From NCBI RefSeq assembly GCF_019749295.1, contig NZ_JACWFG010000005.1, forward strand, positions 124,001-188,000: a stretch of 64,000 nt of DNA, read 5' to 3'. Below the pieces are notes generated by a model. The model ran no database searches, was not told the origin of the DNA, and saw nothing but the letters and a program-made list of their open reading frames with translations. Both the position numbers and the translations under genes were made by a program. The DNA comes from Neobacillus niacini. Lineage in GTDB: Bacteria; Bacillota; Bacilli; Bacillales; Cytobacillaceae. Positions 16,706-24,819 of the stretch are shown here, one piece after another (positions within the stretch are counted from its first letter, which is position 1; the number at the start of each line of letters is the position of its first letter).

Positions 16706-16882
16706 ATCAACACCCCTTTTTATCATCAAATTTAATTATAACATACTTTTTTTTTCGATGCTTGATACTAGGTAATGATGCTTTTTCAGTGATTTTTATG
16801 CTGTTGTTCATAATGGCAAAGGTATGATTCCTTTCTTTTAATTTTCCATTGTGTTACACTATTTAAAAAGTGAGGTGTCATT

Positions 16883-17104
16883 TTGTCAAATTATAAAGCG
16901 AAAAAGAGTAACCTCAAAGCCCTATTATCAAAAAACAGTATGAACCTTCAGGGTTTGGAAAAGAGTACACACATCCCTTTAGAACAGCTTAACGGCTACA
17001 TGTCAAAGAAAGTGATGAATCTAAGCACTGCAATGACGATTTCTAAAGAATTAAATTGCAAAATCGAAGATTTATACGAATGGGAAATAGAAAAGAAAGC
17101 TTAA
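16883..17104 (+). CDS. XRE-type helix-turn-helix regulator
   Basis: This is a 73-residue protein made of a single Cro/C1-type DNA-binding domain. Helices cover LKALLSKNSM, LQGLEKSTHI and LSTAMTISKELNCKIEDLY, the last being the classical end of XRE domains (KIEDLYEW). The start is TTG 16883 with GTGAGGTG five to six bases upstream. There is no sensor or protease domain, so it acts alone or with a partner. No partner toxin is adjacent. The target is unknown. It is followed by its own terminator. Confidence 0.72.
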   Translation: MSNYKAKKSNLKALLSKNSMNLQGLEKSTHIPLEQLNGYMSKKVMNLSTAMTISKELNCKIEDLYEWEIEKKA

Positions 17105-17116
17105 GCTCTTATTAGT

Positions 17117-17146
17117 GTCACTAGGGGATATCTCCTAGTGACATTT
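17117..17146 (+). terminator. Terminator of the XRE gene
   Basis: A 9-bp perfect stem GTCACTAGG/CCTAGTGAC is followed by ATTTTT. Confidence 0.8.
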
Positions 17147-17358
17147 TTAATAACTTCACCATTCTAATTGTTGATTATTCAGTTTTTAAGTGGAAGGAAT
17201 GGGAAGAGAACTTGCTTAATTTTCCTTTCTCTGGTATGATTATGAAGAATTATTTTTGTTCGGTAGTAAAGGGAAGAATAGTTATTGCTTTTCGCCTGGA
17301 TCACAAAGAGCAAGAATAGTAATACAATGTGTGGATATCACACTAGGAGGCAACAAAT

Positions 17359-17559
17359 ATGGAAAACGGTAAAGTAAAATGGTTTAATGCAGAAAAAGGT
17401 TTCGGATTCATTGAGCGCGAAGGCGGAGAAGATGTATTCGTTCACTTTTCAGCAATCCAAGGCGAAGGCTTCAAAACTCTTGAAGAAGGCCAAGCAGTAA
17501 CTTTTGACGTTGAAAAAGGCGCTCGTGGACCTCAAGCAGCTAACGTAAACAAAGCTTAA
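17359..17559 (+). CDS. cspD: Cold-shock protein (CspB/CspD family)
   Basis: This 66-residue single cold-shock domain binds single-stranded RNA and acts as a chaperone that keeps mRNA unstructured. RNP1 (KGFGFIE) and RNP2 (VFVHFSAI) are intact. The length equals the B. subtilis Csp proteins; cspD is the closest in feel, but paralogues cannot be separated by eye. An unusually long region of about 250 bp before the start, typical of csp 5' leaders, precedes GGAGGCAAC. Codon use is strongly biased toward highly expressed codons. A terminator follows directly. Confidence 0.88.
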   Translation: MENGKVKWFNAEKGFGFIEREGGEDVFVHFSAIQGEGFKTLEEGQAVTFDVEKGARGPQAANVNKA

Positions 17560-17578
17560 TCACATAGCATGTGAAAAA

Positions 17579-17604
17579 ACAGACCTACTTGGGTCTGTTT
17601 TTTT
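17579..17604 (+). terminator. csp terminator
   Basis: ACAGACC-TACTT-GGGTCTGT with eight T residues lies 20 bp after the csp stop. Confidence 0.85.
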
Positions 17605-17609
17605 GTTGT

Positions 17610-18224
17610 CTAGTTATTAATGTATTTTTCAAATACATAGCCAAAATCTTTTACGATATATTGTTTTTTACTATCCTCCAGCCATTGGAATGCAGCTTGA
17701 TTTAGCATTTTAAATTGAACGACTAGGTTGTTATCTGTACTAGTAACACGACCTAGTGTTGTTGAGGCAATATCAAGGCTTTCTTTAGCAAAACGAAGGG
17801 AAATTTCATTATCATGAGTTAGTTCAGATATCTTAATTAGCGCCTTATATAAATCTTTGACTTCTTCAATGTGTTTTTTGTGGACATCAATCGAAAATGG
17901 CTGTGCGCCAATTTTAAATTTAATTTCGATATCAAGATCAACAGTTCCAGCGGTCTCAAGCTTCACGTCGGAGATTTTGTTAGTTGCGTAACTATAACGG
18001 TGAAGCATCCTCTTTTTACTCGTAGCGCTTGTTCCATCAAGATGAATAAGGGCGTTATTAGTGAAGCAATATTCATCGGATTTTGACTTGATTAAAAAGT
18101 ATATCCTTTCGTTATCTTCATGCATAACATAATCATCGGAATCAACCTTATCATAATTTTCTGGTTTAATAACGGAACCAACATCGCTTAATCCTAAAAT
18201 ATCTGCTGCTACTTTTCCAAACAT
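17610..18224 (-). CDS. Bacterial PH-domain protein (YvbH-like)
   Basis: This 204-residue cytosolic protein resembles B. subtilis YvbH. Residues about 10-125 form a bacterial PH domain (bPH_1): the segments YFLIKSKSDEYCFTNNALIH and KISDVKLETAGTVDLDIEIK are characteristic. The remaining helical part fits the YvbH C-terminal extension. The molecular role is unknown. The start at 18224 is ATG with GTGGGGATGATAC upstream. It converges on the cold-shock gene and is divergent from the transporter that follows. Confidence 0.68.
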   Translation of the reverse strand: MFGKVAADILGLSDVGSVIKPENYDKVDSDDYVMHEDNERIYFLIKSKSDEYCFTNNALIHLDGTSATSKKRMLHRYSYATNKISDVKLETAGTVDLDIEIKFKIGAQPFSIDVHKKHIEEVKDLYKALIKISELTHDNEISLRFAKESLDIASTTLGRVTSTDNNLVVQFKMLNQAAFQWLEDSKKQYIVKDFGYVFEKYINN

Positions 18225-18450
18225 TGTATCATCCCCACTTACCTAAATTTAGTTGCCATCCAACTATACGAGTATAGATCCACAAAGTTTCATTTTTTTG
18301 AACGACAAATCACTTTATGCACAATTTTTTCATCTTATGCTCTCTTTATAAATTACAAATAATTCTGATTTCTAGTATAATAAAAAAATACATCCAATAG
18401 AATTGAAAAAATCATTGGAAGAAAAAGAAATATAAAGGGGAAATAGATAA

Positions 18451-19419
18451 ATGCGTCCAATTCTGCTAGGCATTTTAGCTGCCTTCTTTTTTGCCTTTAC
18501 ATTTATTATCAATCGCTCAATGGAACTAGATGGAGGCAGCTGGATTTGGAGTGCTTCACTCCGATATTTCTTTATGATTCCTCCACTTTTGCTGCTGGTT
18601 TATGGTAGAAAAAATCTAAAGCCCTTATTCGTGGAGATGAAAAATAATCCACGTTCCTGGCTTTTATGGAGCTTTGTAGGCTTTGGTCTGTTTTACGCTC
18701 CCATTTGTTTCTCTGCTGCTTATGCCCCTGGCTGGCTAATCGCCTCTACCTGGCAAATAACCATAATTTCAGGCTCATTATTGGCACCGCTATTTTTTGA
18801 AACGGTGATGACTCAAAATGGGCCCATTCAGGTAAAGGGGAGAATACCCTTCAAAGGTATGGCGATGTCGTTTATTATCCTAGTGGGTATTATTTTTATG
18901 CAGGTGGAACAGGCAAGTTTCCTTACCCCTATCGAGGTGTTATTAGGAGTGATTCCAGTTATTATTGCTTCATTTGCTTATCCTCTAGGGAATAGGAAAA
19001 TGATGGACGTGTGTGGAGGAAGGCTGGATGTATTTCAACGCGTATTAGGAATGACACTTGCAAGCATGCCATTATGGATTGTCCTTGCAATCTTTGGACT
19101 GTTTACAGTGGGGCCGCCTAGTATCGGCCAATCGATTCAATCTGGACTTGTAGCCATTACTTCAGGTGTCATTGCAACCATTTTATTTTTCCAAGCAACT
19201 GATCTTGTCAGAGGAAATATGCAAAAACTAGGAAATGTAGAAGCAACACAGTCTATGGAGGTTTTATTTGCCATAATGGGGGAGCTAATCCTATTAAAAG
19301 CGGCATTTCCAACTGCACTTTCTTGGACTGGAATGATTCTTGTTATGGCGGGAATGGTACTTCACAGTTATGTGTCGCATAAAGGTGATATACCTCACGG
19401 GAAAAAAGTAAGTGCATAA
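18451..19419 (+). CDS. EmrE-superfamily multidrug/DMT transporter
   Basis: This is a 322-residue membrane protein with about ten predicted helices arranged as an inverted EamA-like repeat. The start MRPILLGILAAFFFAFTFII and the FIINRSMELDGGSWIWSASLR segment are typical of the 'multidrug resistance efflux transporter' family (PF13536). The substrate is unknown; family membership alone does not show drug resistance. AAAGGGGAAATAGATAA precedes the ATG. It is transcribed alone between the divergent YvbH-like gene and the convergent YetF gene, with a shared hairpin after the stop codon. Confidence 0.75.
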   Translation: MRPILLGILAAFFFAFTFIINRSMELDGGSWIWSASLRYFFMIPPLLLLVYGRKNLKPLFVEMKNNPRSWLLWSFVGFGLFYAPICFSAAYAPGWLIASTWQITIISGSLLAPLFFETVMTQNGPIQVKGRIPFKGMAMSFIILVGIIFMQVEQASFLTPIEVLLGVIPVIIASFAYPLGNRKMMDVCGGRLDVFQRVLGMTLASMPLWIVLAIFGLFTVGPPSIGQSIQSGLVAITSGVIATILFFQATDLVRGNMQKLGNVEATQSMEVLFAIMGELILLKAAFPTALSWTGMILVMAGMVLHSYVSHKGDIPHGKKVSA

Positions 19420-19426
19420 CTTCTCG

Positions 19427-19451
19427 AGCCCGATCAGTTCCTGATTGGGCT
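19427..19451. terminator. Hairpin between convergent genes
   Basis: An 11-bp stem AGCCCGATCAG/CTGATTGGGCT with a TTC loop. Neither side has a long T-run, so it may be a weak bidirectional terminator. Confidence 0.5.
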
Positions 19452-19461
19452 TGAAAGGTTA

Positions 19462-20328
19462 TTAACTTGTAAGATAGGGTGTAAGTTTGTCAATTGTTTC
19501 CTGCATCAGTTTTGCATTTTTCTTATACATGGCTTTTGATACTTCGTCTTGCGTTTCTAAAGAAAATATTTCTAGATCAGCCTGTGTTTTCTTTAATGTT
19601 GCCAATAATAAAGGTCTTTGAGCAGGAGAAGGAACTTGCATTTTATCATCATAAATATCTACTGATAGTTCTCCGTATGAATCTACTTGCCCAATAAATA
19701 CATTGTCTAAAGTAAGATCGAGTTTTGCTAATTCAGTATGTAACCATCCTCTGCTTTTCCCAGCGGACCTTAGTGCCTCATCAACGACTTGTCCATCCAT
19801 AATTATTGTTTGTGGTTCCTTTTCATTTGGCACCTTTAGTTGTAAATCCTTTGGTGTTATTGGGCGATGTTCCTTTTTCAAAAGTGCACTTAGCGTACCT
19901 CTTGGCTCGAGCACTGCAAACTCAACGTCAGCAACACGGTAAATATCTTTCTGACGAAGTAGTGCGGATAATTCATCGATCGTGTACTTTTCTTTTTTCA
20001 GATTTTCCTCCAACACCTTACCATCTTTAATAAGCACAGTTCCTCTTCCATCAACTAAATTCCGGACGGTTTTACTTTTTAAGGCTAAATAATCTACCAA
20101 TAATGTTATTAAGATAAAAATAGCGATAGAAAGCAGTCCTTGGATAATACTATTTTCAAGTCCAGTAATTGCTTCTCCGGCAATACTGCCGATTGTAATT
20201 CCAGAAATATATTCGAAGAAAGAAAGCTCAGATATTTGCTTTTTACCGAGTATTTTTGTCATAAAAAACAAAGCAGCTAAGAAGATAAAAGAACGGATGA
20301 CAGTATCAATCCAATCAGGCACACTCAT
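19462..20328 (-). CDS. yetF: YetF/DUF421 membrane protein
   Basis: This 288-residue protein has three N-terminal membrane helices (about 8-25, 38-58, 62-85) and a cytosolic DUF421 domain. The FMTKILGKKQISELSFFEYI and GITIGSIAGEA segments identify the YetF/YrbG family. These proteins are abundant in spore formers and the function is not settled; copies are found in the mobile spoVA-2mob germination operon, together with DUF1657 proteins. Here it follows two DUF1657 genes on the same strand with a 15-bp gap to the nearer one, so it is probably co-transcribed with it. CTCGAGGTGAATGAG precedes the ATG. Confidence 0.82.
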   Translation of the reverse strand: MSVPDWIDTVIRSFIFLAALFFMTKILGKKQISELSFFEYISGITIGSIAGEAITGLENSIIQGLLSIAIFILITLLVDYLALKSKTVRNLVDGRGTVLIKDGKVLEENLKKEKYTIDELSALLRQKDIYRVADVEFAVLEPRGTLSALLKKEHRPITPKDLQLKVPNEKEPQTIIMDGQVVDEALRSAGKSRGWLHTELAKLDLTLDNVFIGQVDSYGELSVDIYDDKMQVPSPAQRPLLLATLKKTQADLEIFSLETQDEVSKAMYKKNAKLMQETIDKLTPYLTS

Positions 20329-20342
20329 TCACCTCGAGAATT

Positions 20343-20546
20343 TTAACTTTTATACTGTGGTTCATGCCTTTCAAGTTCCAAGACACGGTTTTGTAAATCT
20401 TTTTTTACGGAAGATATCGTTAACATCGATTCATGGAATAACCCTTTAGCTTCAGGATCTAATGAATTTAAATAAAGGGAGGATAATTGTGCTTCAATTC
20501 CTTTCATATTCGCAAGACACTGTTTAACACTGGAAGCAATAGTCAT
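20343..20546 (-). CDS. DUF1657 small protein (copy 2)
   Basis: The start is ATG 20546, with AAAGGGAAA about six bases upstream. The 67-residue helical protein MTIASSVKQCLANMKGIEAQ... matches DUF1657: an N-terminal V-K-Q-x-L pattern, a central acidic helix and the C-terminal ELERHEPQYKS tail shared with the neighbouring copy (DEEPQYNQ). DUF1657 proteins are found in spore formers next to YetF and spoVA genes. It lies 15 bp before yetF and is separated from the other copy by a hairpin. Confidence 0.75.
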   Translation of the reverse strand: MTIASSVKQCLANMKGIEAQLSSLYLNSLDPEAKGLFHESMLTISSVKKDLQNRVLELERHEPQYKS

Positions 20547-20610
20547 GATCGTTTTCCCTTTCAAAAGTAATGACGAAAAGAGTTGGCGGAGTTGCCAACT
20601 CGTCTTTTTA

Positions 20611-20814
20611 TTATTGGTTATATTGGGGCTCTTCATCTAAAATTTCTTGGAGTCGTGGTTCAAGACTATCTAGCACGGATTGAGTTTGCTGGGCTGCATC
20701 CTGATAGAGTTTTTTTGCGTTTTGATTATCTGTTGCTAGAGCAAAGGTTTCAAAACTAGCTTGTGCACTTTTTAGACCAGCTAAAGCTTGTTTGACTTGT
20801 GTTCCGACAGTCAT
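20611..20814 (-). CDS. DUF1657 small protein (copy 1)
   Basis: The start is ATG 20814, preceded by AAGAAGGATTTAGAC. The 67-residue product MTVGTQVKQALAGLKSAQAS... is a paralogue of the next gene, of equal length and with the same EPQY ending. A helical hairpin is likely. A stem (GAGTTGGC/GCCAACTC, about 20578-20600) with T residues on the minus strand separates the two copies and may reduce expression of the second copy and yetF. Sporulation expression is suggested by family context, not by a promoter I can identify. Confidence 0.75.
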   Translation of the reverse strand: MTVGTQVKQALAGLKSAQASFETFALATDNQNAKKLYQDAAQQTQSVLDSLEPRLQEILDEEPQYNQ

Positions 20815-20906
20815 GTCTAAATCCTTCTTCCTATTTATAAAATTTATTACATGCAATATTATGTGTGTTTACGAGAAATTTATGTGATGGGAAGAATTTG
20901 TTTTTT

Positions 20907-22160
20907 TCAATAAATAAGACTTTCTAATGCAAGTGGATGTAAAGCATGTGTTTCATCAACAAAGATAAATCCATCGTAGCGGCTGCTCATAATAGATGGG
21001 ACATAGTTTCCATATTGCTCATGTTCCGGACGATACACTACACCGATTGCACGATGGCCGATCCTTTTGCTGAAATCTTTTCGATTTTCATCTGTAAATA
21101 AGAGGTACTGGTTATGTGCTCCCGCTTTATGCATTAAGTTTTCCCAACTGCCATTTTGAGCAGAGGGGACATCCGTAACGCGAAAATCTACTCCCCATTC
21201 CGTGGATGCGATAACTGTACCAGTGTTAGTCCCAAAACCAACAATGTAAACATCCTCAGGGAAGTTCTGTTCCCTTATCAACTGACCGACATTCACCATA
21301 CCTGCATCTTTCATATCGGTTGCTCTTGCATCACCAACATGCGTGTTGTGTTCCCAGATGATTACTTTTGTACCCTCACCATAATACTTCATTACGGAAT
21401 TCAAAGCTTCAACCATGTGTATGTCTCTCACATTCCAAGACTTTGAATCGCTTGTAACCATTGTCCGATAATACTCTTCAGCATTTACAGTAACAAGTGC
21501 GTTGACCTCCATGTTTAAGCTGCTTTCTTCATCATCATCGTACTTCCACTTATTCTTTTGAATGGTAGAGAGAAGCGCAAGTGCTTCTTTCATACAGTCT
21601 TCTGATAAATACCCTGCTGAAACGGCATAGGATTCATTATTCCGGTTGAAGGGCTCAAAGCAGTTAAATGCATTTCTAGCTTGTTTAAGTCCTGTGTTAC
21701 CAGTTCGCTCTAAGTATTTGATGATTTCGTCCATACTCTCCCAAAGACTATAGACATCTAATCCGTAAAATCCAACTTTGTTAGTACGCTTAGTTTGTTG
21801 ATTGAAATTTTTTAACCACTCAATTAATTCAATGATTTCTTGATTAGCCCACATCCATGTTGGCCAGCGATTAAAGCTTTCAAGAGCCAGTCTTACATCA
21901 TTTGGGGGTGAACCAATATTTTTTATATAACGATTAATGGATTGGCATGAAGGCCAGTCTCCTTCCACTGCAATAACTGAGAAGCCTTTCTCTTTGATTA
22001 ATCTCTTAGTAAGTTCAGCACGTATGGTGTAAAATTCTGAAGTCCCATGTGAGGATTCACCAAGAAGTACATACTTAGCTTCACCGATTGAATTAATTAG
22101 AGGATCAAGATCATCAACAGATTCGAAGGGTTTAGCATGTTTTTTTATGGACTCAAGCAT
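20907..22160 (-). CDS. Erythromycin esterase-like hydrolase
   Basis: This is a 417-residue protein of the erythromycin esterase (Ere) superfamily. The family motif LGESSHGTSEFYTIRAEL is at about 32-49, AVEGDWP follows, and later histidine motifs (IIWEHNTHVGDARATDM and GHRAIGVVY) complete the likely active site. The start is ATG 22160 with GAAAGGATG upstream, in preference to TTG 22178. The family includes true macrolide esterases and many chromosomal Bacillus homologues of unknown substrate, so resistance should not be assumed. A terminator-like hairpin lies in its leader (22221-22248). Confidence 0.82.
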   Translation of the reverse strand: MLESIKKHAKPFESVDDLDPLINSIGEAKYVLLGESSHGTSEFYTIRAELTKRLIKEKGFSVIAVEGDWPSCQSINRYIKNIGSPPNDVRLALESFNRWPTWMWANQEIIELIEWLKNFNQQTKRTNKVGFYGLDVYSLWESMDEIIKYLERTGNTGLKQARNAFNCFEPFNRNNESYAVSAGYLSEDCMKEALALLSTIQKNKWKYDDDEESSLNMEVNALVTVNAEEYYRTMVTSDSKSWNVRDIHMVEALNSVMKYYGEGTKVIIWEHNTHVGDARATDMKDAGMVNVGQLIREQNFPEDVYIVGFGTNTGTVIASTEWGVDFRVTDVPSAQNGSWENLMHKAGAHNQYLLFTDENRKDFSKRIGHRAIGVVYRPEHEQYGNYVPSIMSSRYDGFIFVDETHALHPLALESLIY

Positions 22161-22212
22161 TTGCAGACATCCTTTCAATACAAAGTGATACTGCTAATCT
22201 TCCCTAAAGGTA

Positions 22213-22248
22213 TAACAAAAAACTCCCGAAATTTATAAAAAGGGAGTT
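22213..22248 (-). terminator. Terminator-like hairpin in the leader of the esterase gene
   Basis: On the minus strand AACTCCC/GGGAGTT is followed by TTTTTTG. It lies 55 bp before the esterase start codon. No minus-strand gene precedes it, so it could be an attenuator for the esterase gene or the end of an unrelated transcript. Confidence 0.5.
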
Positions 22249-22364
22249 GAGGTACAGCAATATATAGTTAATCTAATAGAAGTATTTCTAATAATCTAGT
22301 GATTTTGAAAAATTCACCAATTTGTCACAACAACATGCGTTACAGAGAAATTCTGGTGATATAC

Positions 22365-23160
22365 TATAAGTGTAAGGAAGATATAAAAAGTTAACTTCTT
22401 AGGAGACTCAACCATCCGTGTTCGTTCCGTTTGTGAACGAGTAGTAAAGGTTTTCCCTTTGCAATGTTTGGTAGGTGGAGCGATGTAACTTGAATGGGAA
22501 GGGTGCAAGACTAACGAAACTTCTTTTTAGTGAACGAGGTATCATCTTTCAAGTGAAGGTACAAAGGTTATTGTGATTTGGGAGTAAAGTAATATTTATC
22601 TACCTATGTAAAAAGTACGCAGATAAATTTCTTAAACCCAAAACGATCTTTCTTAAAATTATGATGGAAGCTTCCATTTGTGAAGAAACCTAATGTAATG
22701 AAGAAAAGAAAGAATCAACAAACGATAACTAAAACAAATAGAAGTTGTAAACTATTTGGTCCCCACGTTTGAAATAGGTGCTCACCTAAAAAGTAAGGAG
22801 TAGTAAGTAGATAATAAAATATGATAAATGAAGTAACTTTATCAATATGAATAATTATCTAATCCTTTAACCAAACAAATCTTACATTGCCAAGAGGCTA
22901 ATCCAAATAAAAGGATATTGAGTCAATTAGTAATACGATATTTTGTTTCTGCAAAGGAATTTGAATTCCATTTAATCTCATGTGAATTAATTCCTTCAAC
23001 GGAACAACACACATTAGCTAAATTATAGACCTTCCATAAATCGGTAAATGGACTATATGGAAGAGCGAAGTAACATTTTGGCTGATGTCATGGTTGGGTC
23101 CCCTAAGAGGTTAATATTCCCAAGAAGCTGTCTCAATTAGAGGCGGCTTCTTTACTTTTT
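22365..23160 (+). ncRNA. Candidate large structured non-coding RNA (about 0.8 kb)
   Basis: No credible ORF exists here, yet hairpins follow one another: 22422-22427/22435-22440; 22444-22450/22456-22462; a nested set 22577-22582/22637-22642 around 22595-22601/22621-22627; a perfect 14-bp palindrome at 22664-22677; 22954-22961/22989-22996; 23031-23038/23056-23063; 23094-23098/23119-23123. The block ends in a 12-bp terminator. A TGATATACT extended -10-like element lies near 22356-22364, but its -35 box is poor. The next gene has its own promoter after the terminator, so this is not simply its leader. I do not recognise it as tmRNA, RNase P, SRP RNA or a T-box. Similar large RNAs (OLE, ROOL, GOLLD) exist but I cannot match them from memory. 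Confidence 0.42.
23123..23160 (+). terminator. Strong terminator ending the structured region
   Basis: A 12-bp stem (23123-23134 with 23140-23151, two G-U pairs), an AATTA loop and a long T-run. It has no protein gene upstream on its strand for more than 3.5 kb. Confidence 0.85.
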
Positions 23161-23271
23161 TTGGCTGTGTAAATGAATAGGAAAACTGGGCAATAAAGTG
23201 CATAAAAATTCAAAAAACTTTCGATAAGCTGTTATAATGGAATTAGAAGTATATAGGAAAGGGGCAAGATA

Positions 23272-24189
23272 ATGTCAGGAATCCCAAATATGAATATTAA
23301 CGATCAACAAAAAGTACTTATGGAGAAAGTACAGCACAGAGGATTAACAACAAGAAAGATTATTCAAAGAATTATGCTCATTACACTAGGAGCAGCTTTA
23401 ATGGCCGTAGGCTTGGAAATTTTTCTTGTTCCCAATCATGTTATTGATGGAGGCATTGTAGGAATTTCGATCATGCTGTCGTATTTAACAGGTTGGAAAT
23501 TAGGGCTTTTTATCTTTATTTTAAACATTCCTTTTTTCTTTATTGGTTACAAACAAATCGGTAAAACCTTCGCTCTATCCACTCTATATGGAATTATCAT
23601 ACTATCCATTGGCACCACTTTATTACATCCAGTACCGGCCTTTACCCAGGATATATTACTAGCAACCGTCTTTGGAGGAATAGTCCTTGGAATCGGTGTT
23701 GGAATGGTTATCCGTTATGGAGGATCCTTGGATGGTACGGAAATTCTCGCTATATTATTTAATAAGAAGCTTCCATTTTCTGTTGGTGAAATTATCATGT
23801 TTTTTAATTTATTCATTCTTGGAAGCGCTGGCTTTGTCTTTTCATGGGATCGAGCGATGTATTCTCTAATTGCCTATTTTGTTGCATATAAAACCATTGA
23901 TATAACCATCACCGGTTTAGATGAATCCAAATCGGTATGGATTATTAGTGACAATTCAAAGGAAATCGGAGAGGCCATTATGAATCGCCTCGGTCGTGGA
24001 GTAACATATATACATGGAGAGGGTGCATACTCTGGTGATGACAAAAAGGTTATTTTTTGCGTAATTAACCGGCTTGAAGAGGCTAAGTTGAAGGAAATAG
24101 TGACTGAAAGTGATGAAAATGCATTCCTCGCTGTTGCCGATATCGCTGAAGTTCGCGGGGGCAGGTTTAAAAAACGAGATATTCATTAG
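23272..24189 (+). CDS. yitT: YitT family membrane protein
   Basis: This is a 305-residue protein with five to six membrane helices (DUF161) at about 30-195 and a C-terminal DUF2179 domain (about 215-300: ITGLDESKSVWIISDNSKEI and VIFCVINRLEEAKLKEIV). The GGIVGISIMLSY and RYGGSLDGTEILAILF motifs are typical. Transport function is assumed for the family; the substrate is unknown. AGGAAAGGGGCAAG precedes the ATG. A TATAAT at about 23232 gives it its own promoter, downstream of the terminator that ends the structured region. A shorter paralogue lies at 46.2 kb. Confidence 0.82.
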   Translation: MSGIPNMNINDQQKVLMEKVQHRGLTTRKIIQRIMLITLGAALMAVGLEIFLVPNHVIDGGIVGISIMLSYLTGWKLGLFIFILNIPFFFIGYKQIGKTFALSTLYGIIILSIGTTLLHPVPAFTQDILLATVFGGIVLGIGVGMVIRYGGSLDGTEILAILFNKKLPFSVGEIIMFFNLFILGSAGFVFSWDRAMYSLIAYFVAYKTIDITITGLDESKSVWIISDNSKEIGEAIMNRLGRGVTYIHGEGAYSGDDKKVIFCVINRLEEAKLKEIVTESDENAFLAVADIAEVRGGRFKKRDIH

Positions 24190-24192
24190 AAA

Positions 24193-24214
24193 AACTGCCA
24201 TTTGGCAGTTTTTT
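24193..24214 (+). terminator. yitT terminator
   Basis: AACTGCCA/TGGCAGTT stem with TTTTTT directly after the yitT stop. Confidence 0.85.
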
Positions 24215-24376
24215 GACTTATTCGATATCTATTATGGTTAAAGAAAATCCTCTTATAAACATTCTCACTTTCTGTCGTTTATTGAAGAATTTGGGCCTGG
24301 TAAACCACAAATTTTGTCGTTGTATGCGCTTACCTAGGAAATAGTCAAGAGTCTTTTTGAATTATTTCCCAAGTCG

Positions 24377-24410
24377 GAGATGTTAGTTTCCTAACTAACA
24401 TCTCTTTTTT
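24377..24410 (+). terminator. Orphan terminator before csgA
   Basis: A perfect 11-bp stem GAGATGTTAGT/ACTAACATCTC with a T-run on the plus strand only. yitT already has a terminator 165 bp earlier, and the next gene is on the other strand. A short RNA from 24215-24376 would explain it, but no promoter is clear. Confidence 0.6.
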
Positions 24411-24423
24411 ATGTAACTATTTT

Positions 24424-24675
24424 CTAAAATAACAGTTCGAATACTTCATTTAATTCATGGGCTCTTTTTTCATCTAACTCTTCCTTTGCATAATTAATTT
24501 CATTTGGAAGAATTTTATTTAAAAAGTTTATTTCTTTTTGGTTTAACTGCCTGACAAAGTCTCCTTCAGATGAAAATTGCCCTTCAGATAATTTACGATA
24601 AATTTGCCTGCCCACAGAATGATCATCACTGTAATTTGACAATATTTCTCGTAAGTAACCCAATGTTGTATCCAT
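24424..24675 (-). CDS. csgA: Sigma-G-dependent spore protein CsgA
   Basis: This 83-residue protein matches B. subtilis CsgA (82 residues): MDTTLGYLREILSNYSDDHS at the start and a closing KRAHELNEVFELLF closely follow that protein. The start is ATG 24675 with AAAGGATGG eight bases upstream; longer in-frame starts lack a site. CsgA is made in the forespore under sigma G and is a small spore protein of unclear role. Its presence is one of the strongest signs that the host makes endospores. It is divergent from pssA. Confidence 0.85.
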   Translation of the reverse strand: MDTTLGYLREILSNYSDDHSVGRQIYRKLSEGQFSSEGDFVRQLNQKEINFLNKILPNEINYAKEELDEKRAHELNEVFELLF

Positions 24676-24819
24676 TTTCTCAACCATCCTTTCATTTTTA
24701 TCATTTGAAGAATTGATATTTATATACCTTATCGATAATATAGATTCACTTTTTAAAATTTGGTGCAGAATATAGGAGAAGCGATATTGGAAGGATTGGC
24801 ACAAAAAGGGGGGATCTGC

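Noticed and set aside
20907..22160. Macrolide resistance gene
   Set aside because: Only superfamily membership is visible; most chromosomal Bacillus homologues have no shown macrolide activity.
22314..22508. 64-codon minus-strand ORF in the gene-free region
   Set aside because: Composition is not protein-like and there is no ribosome binding site.
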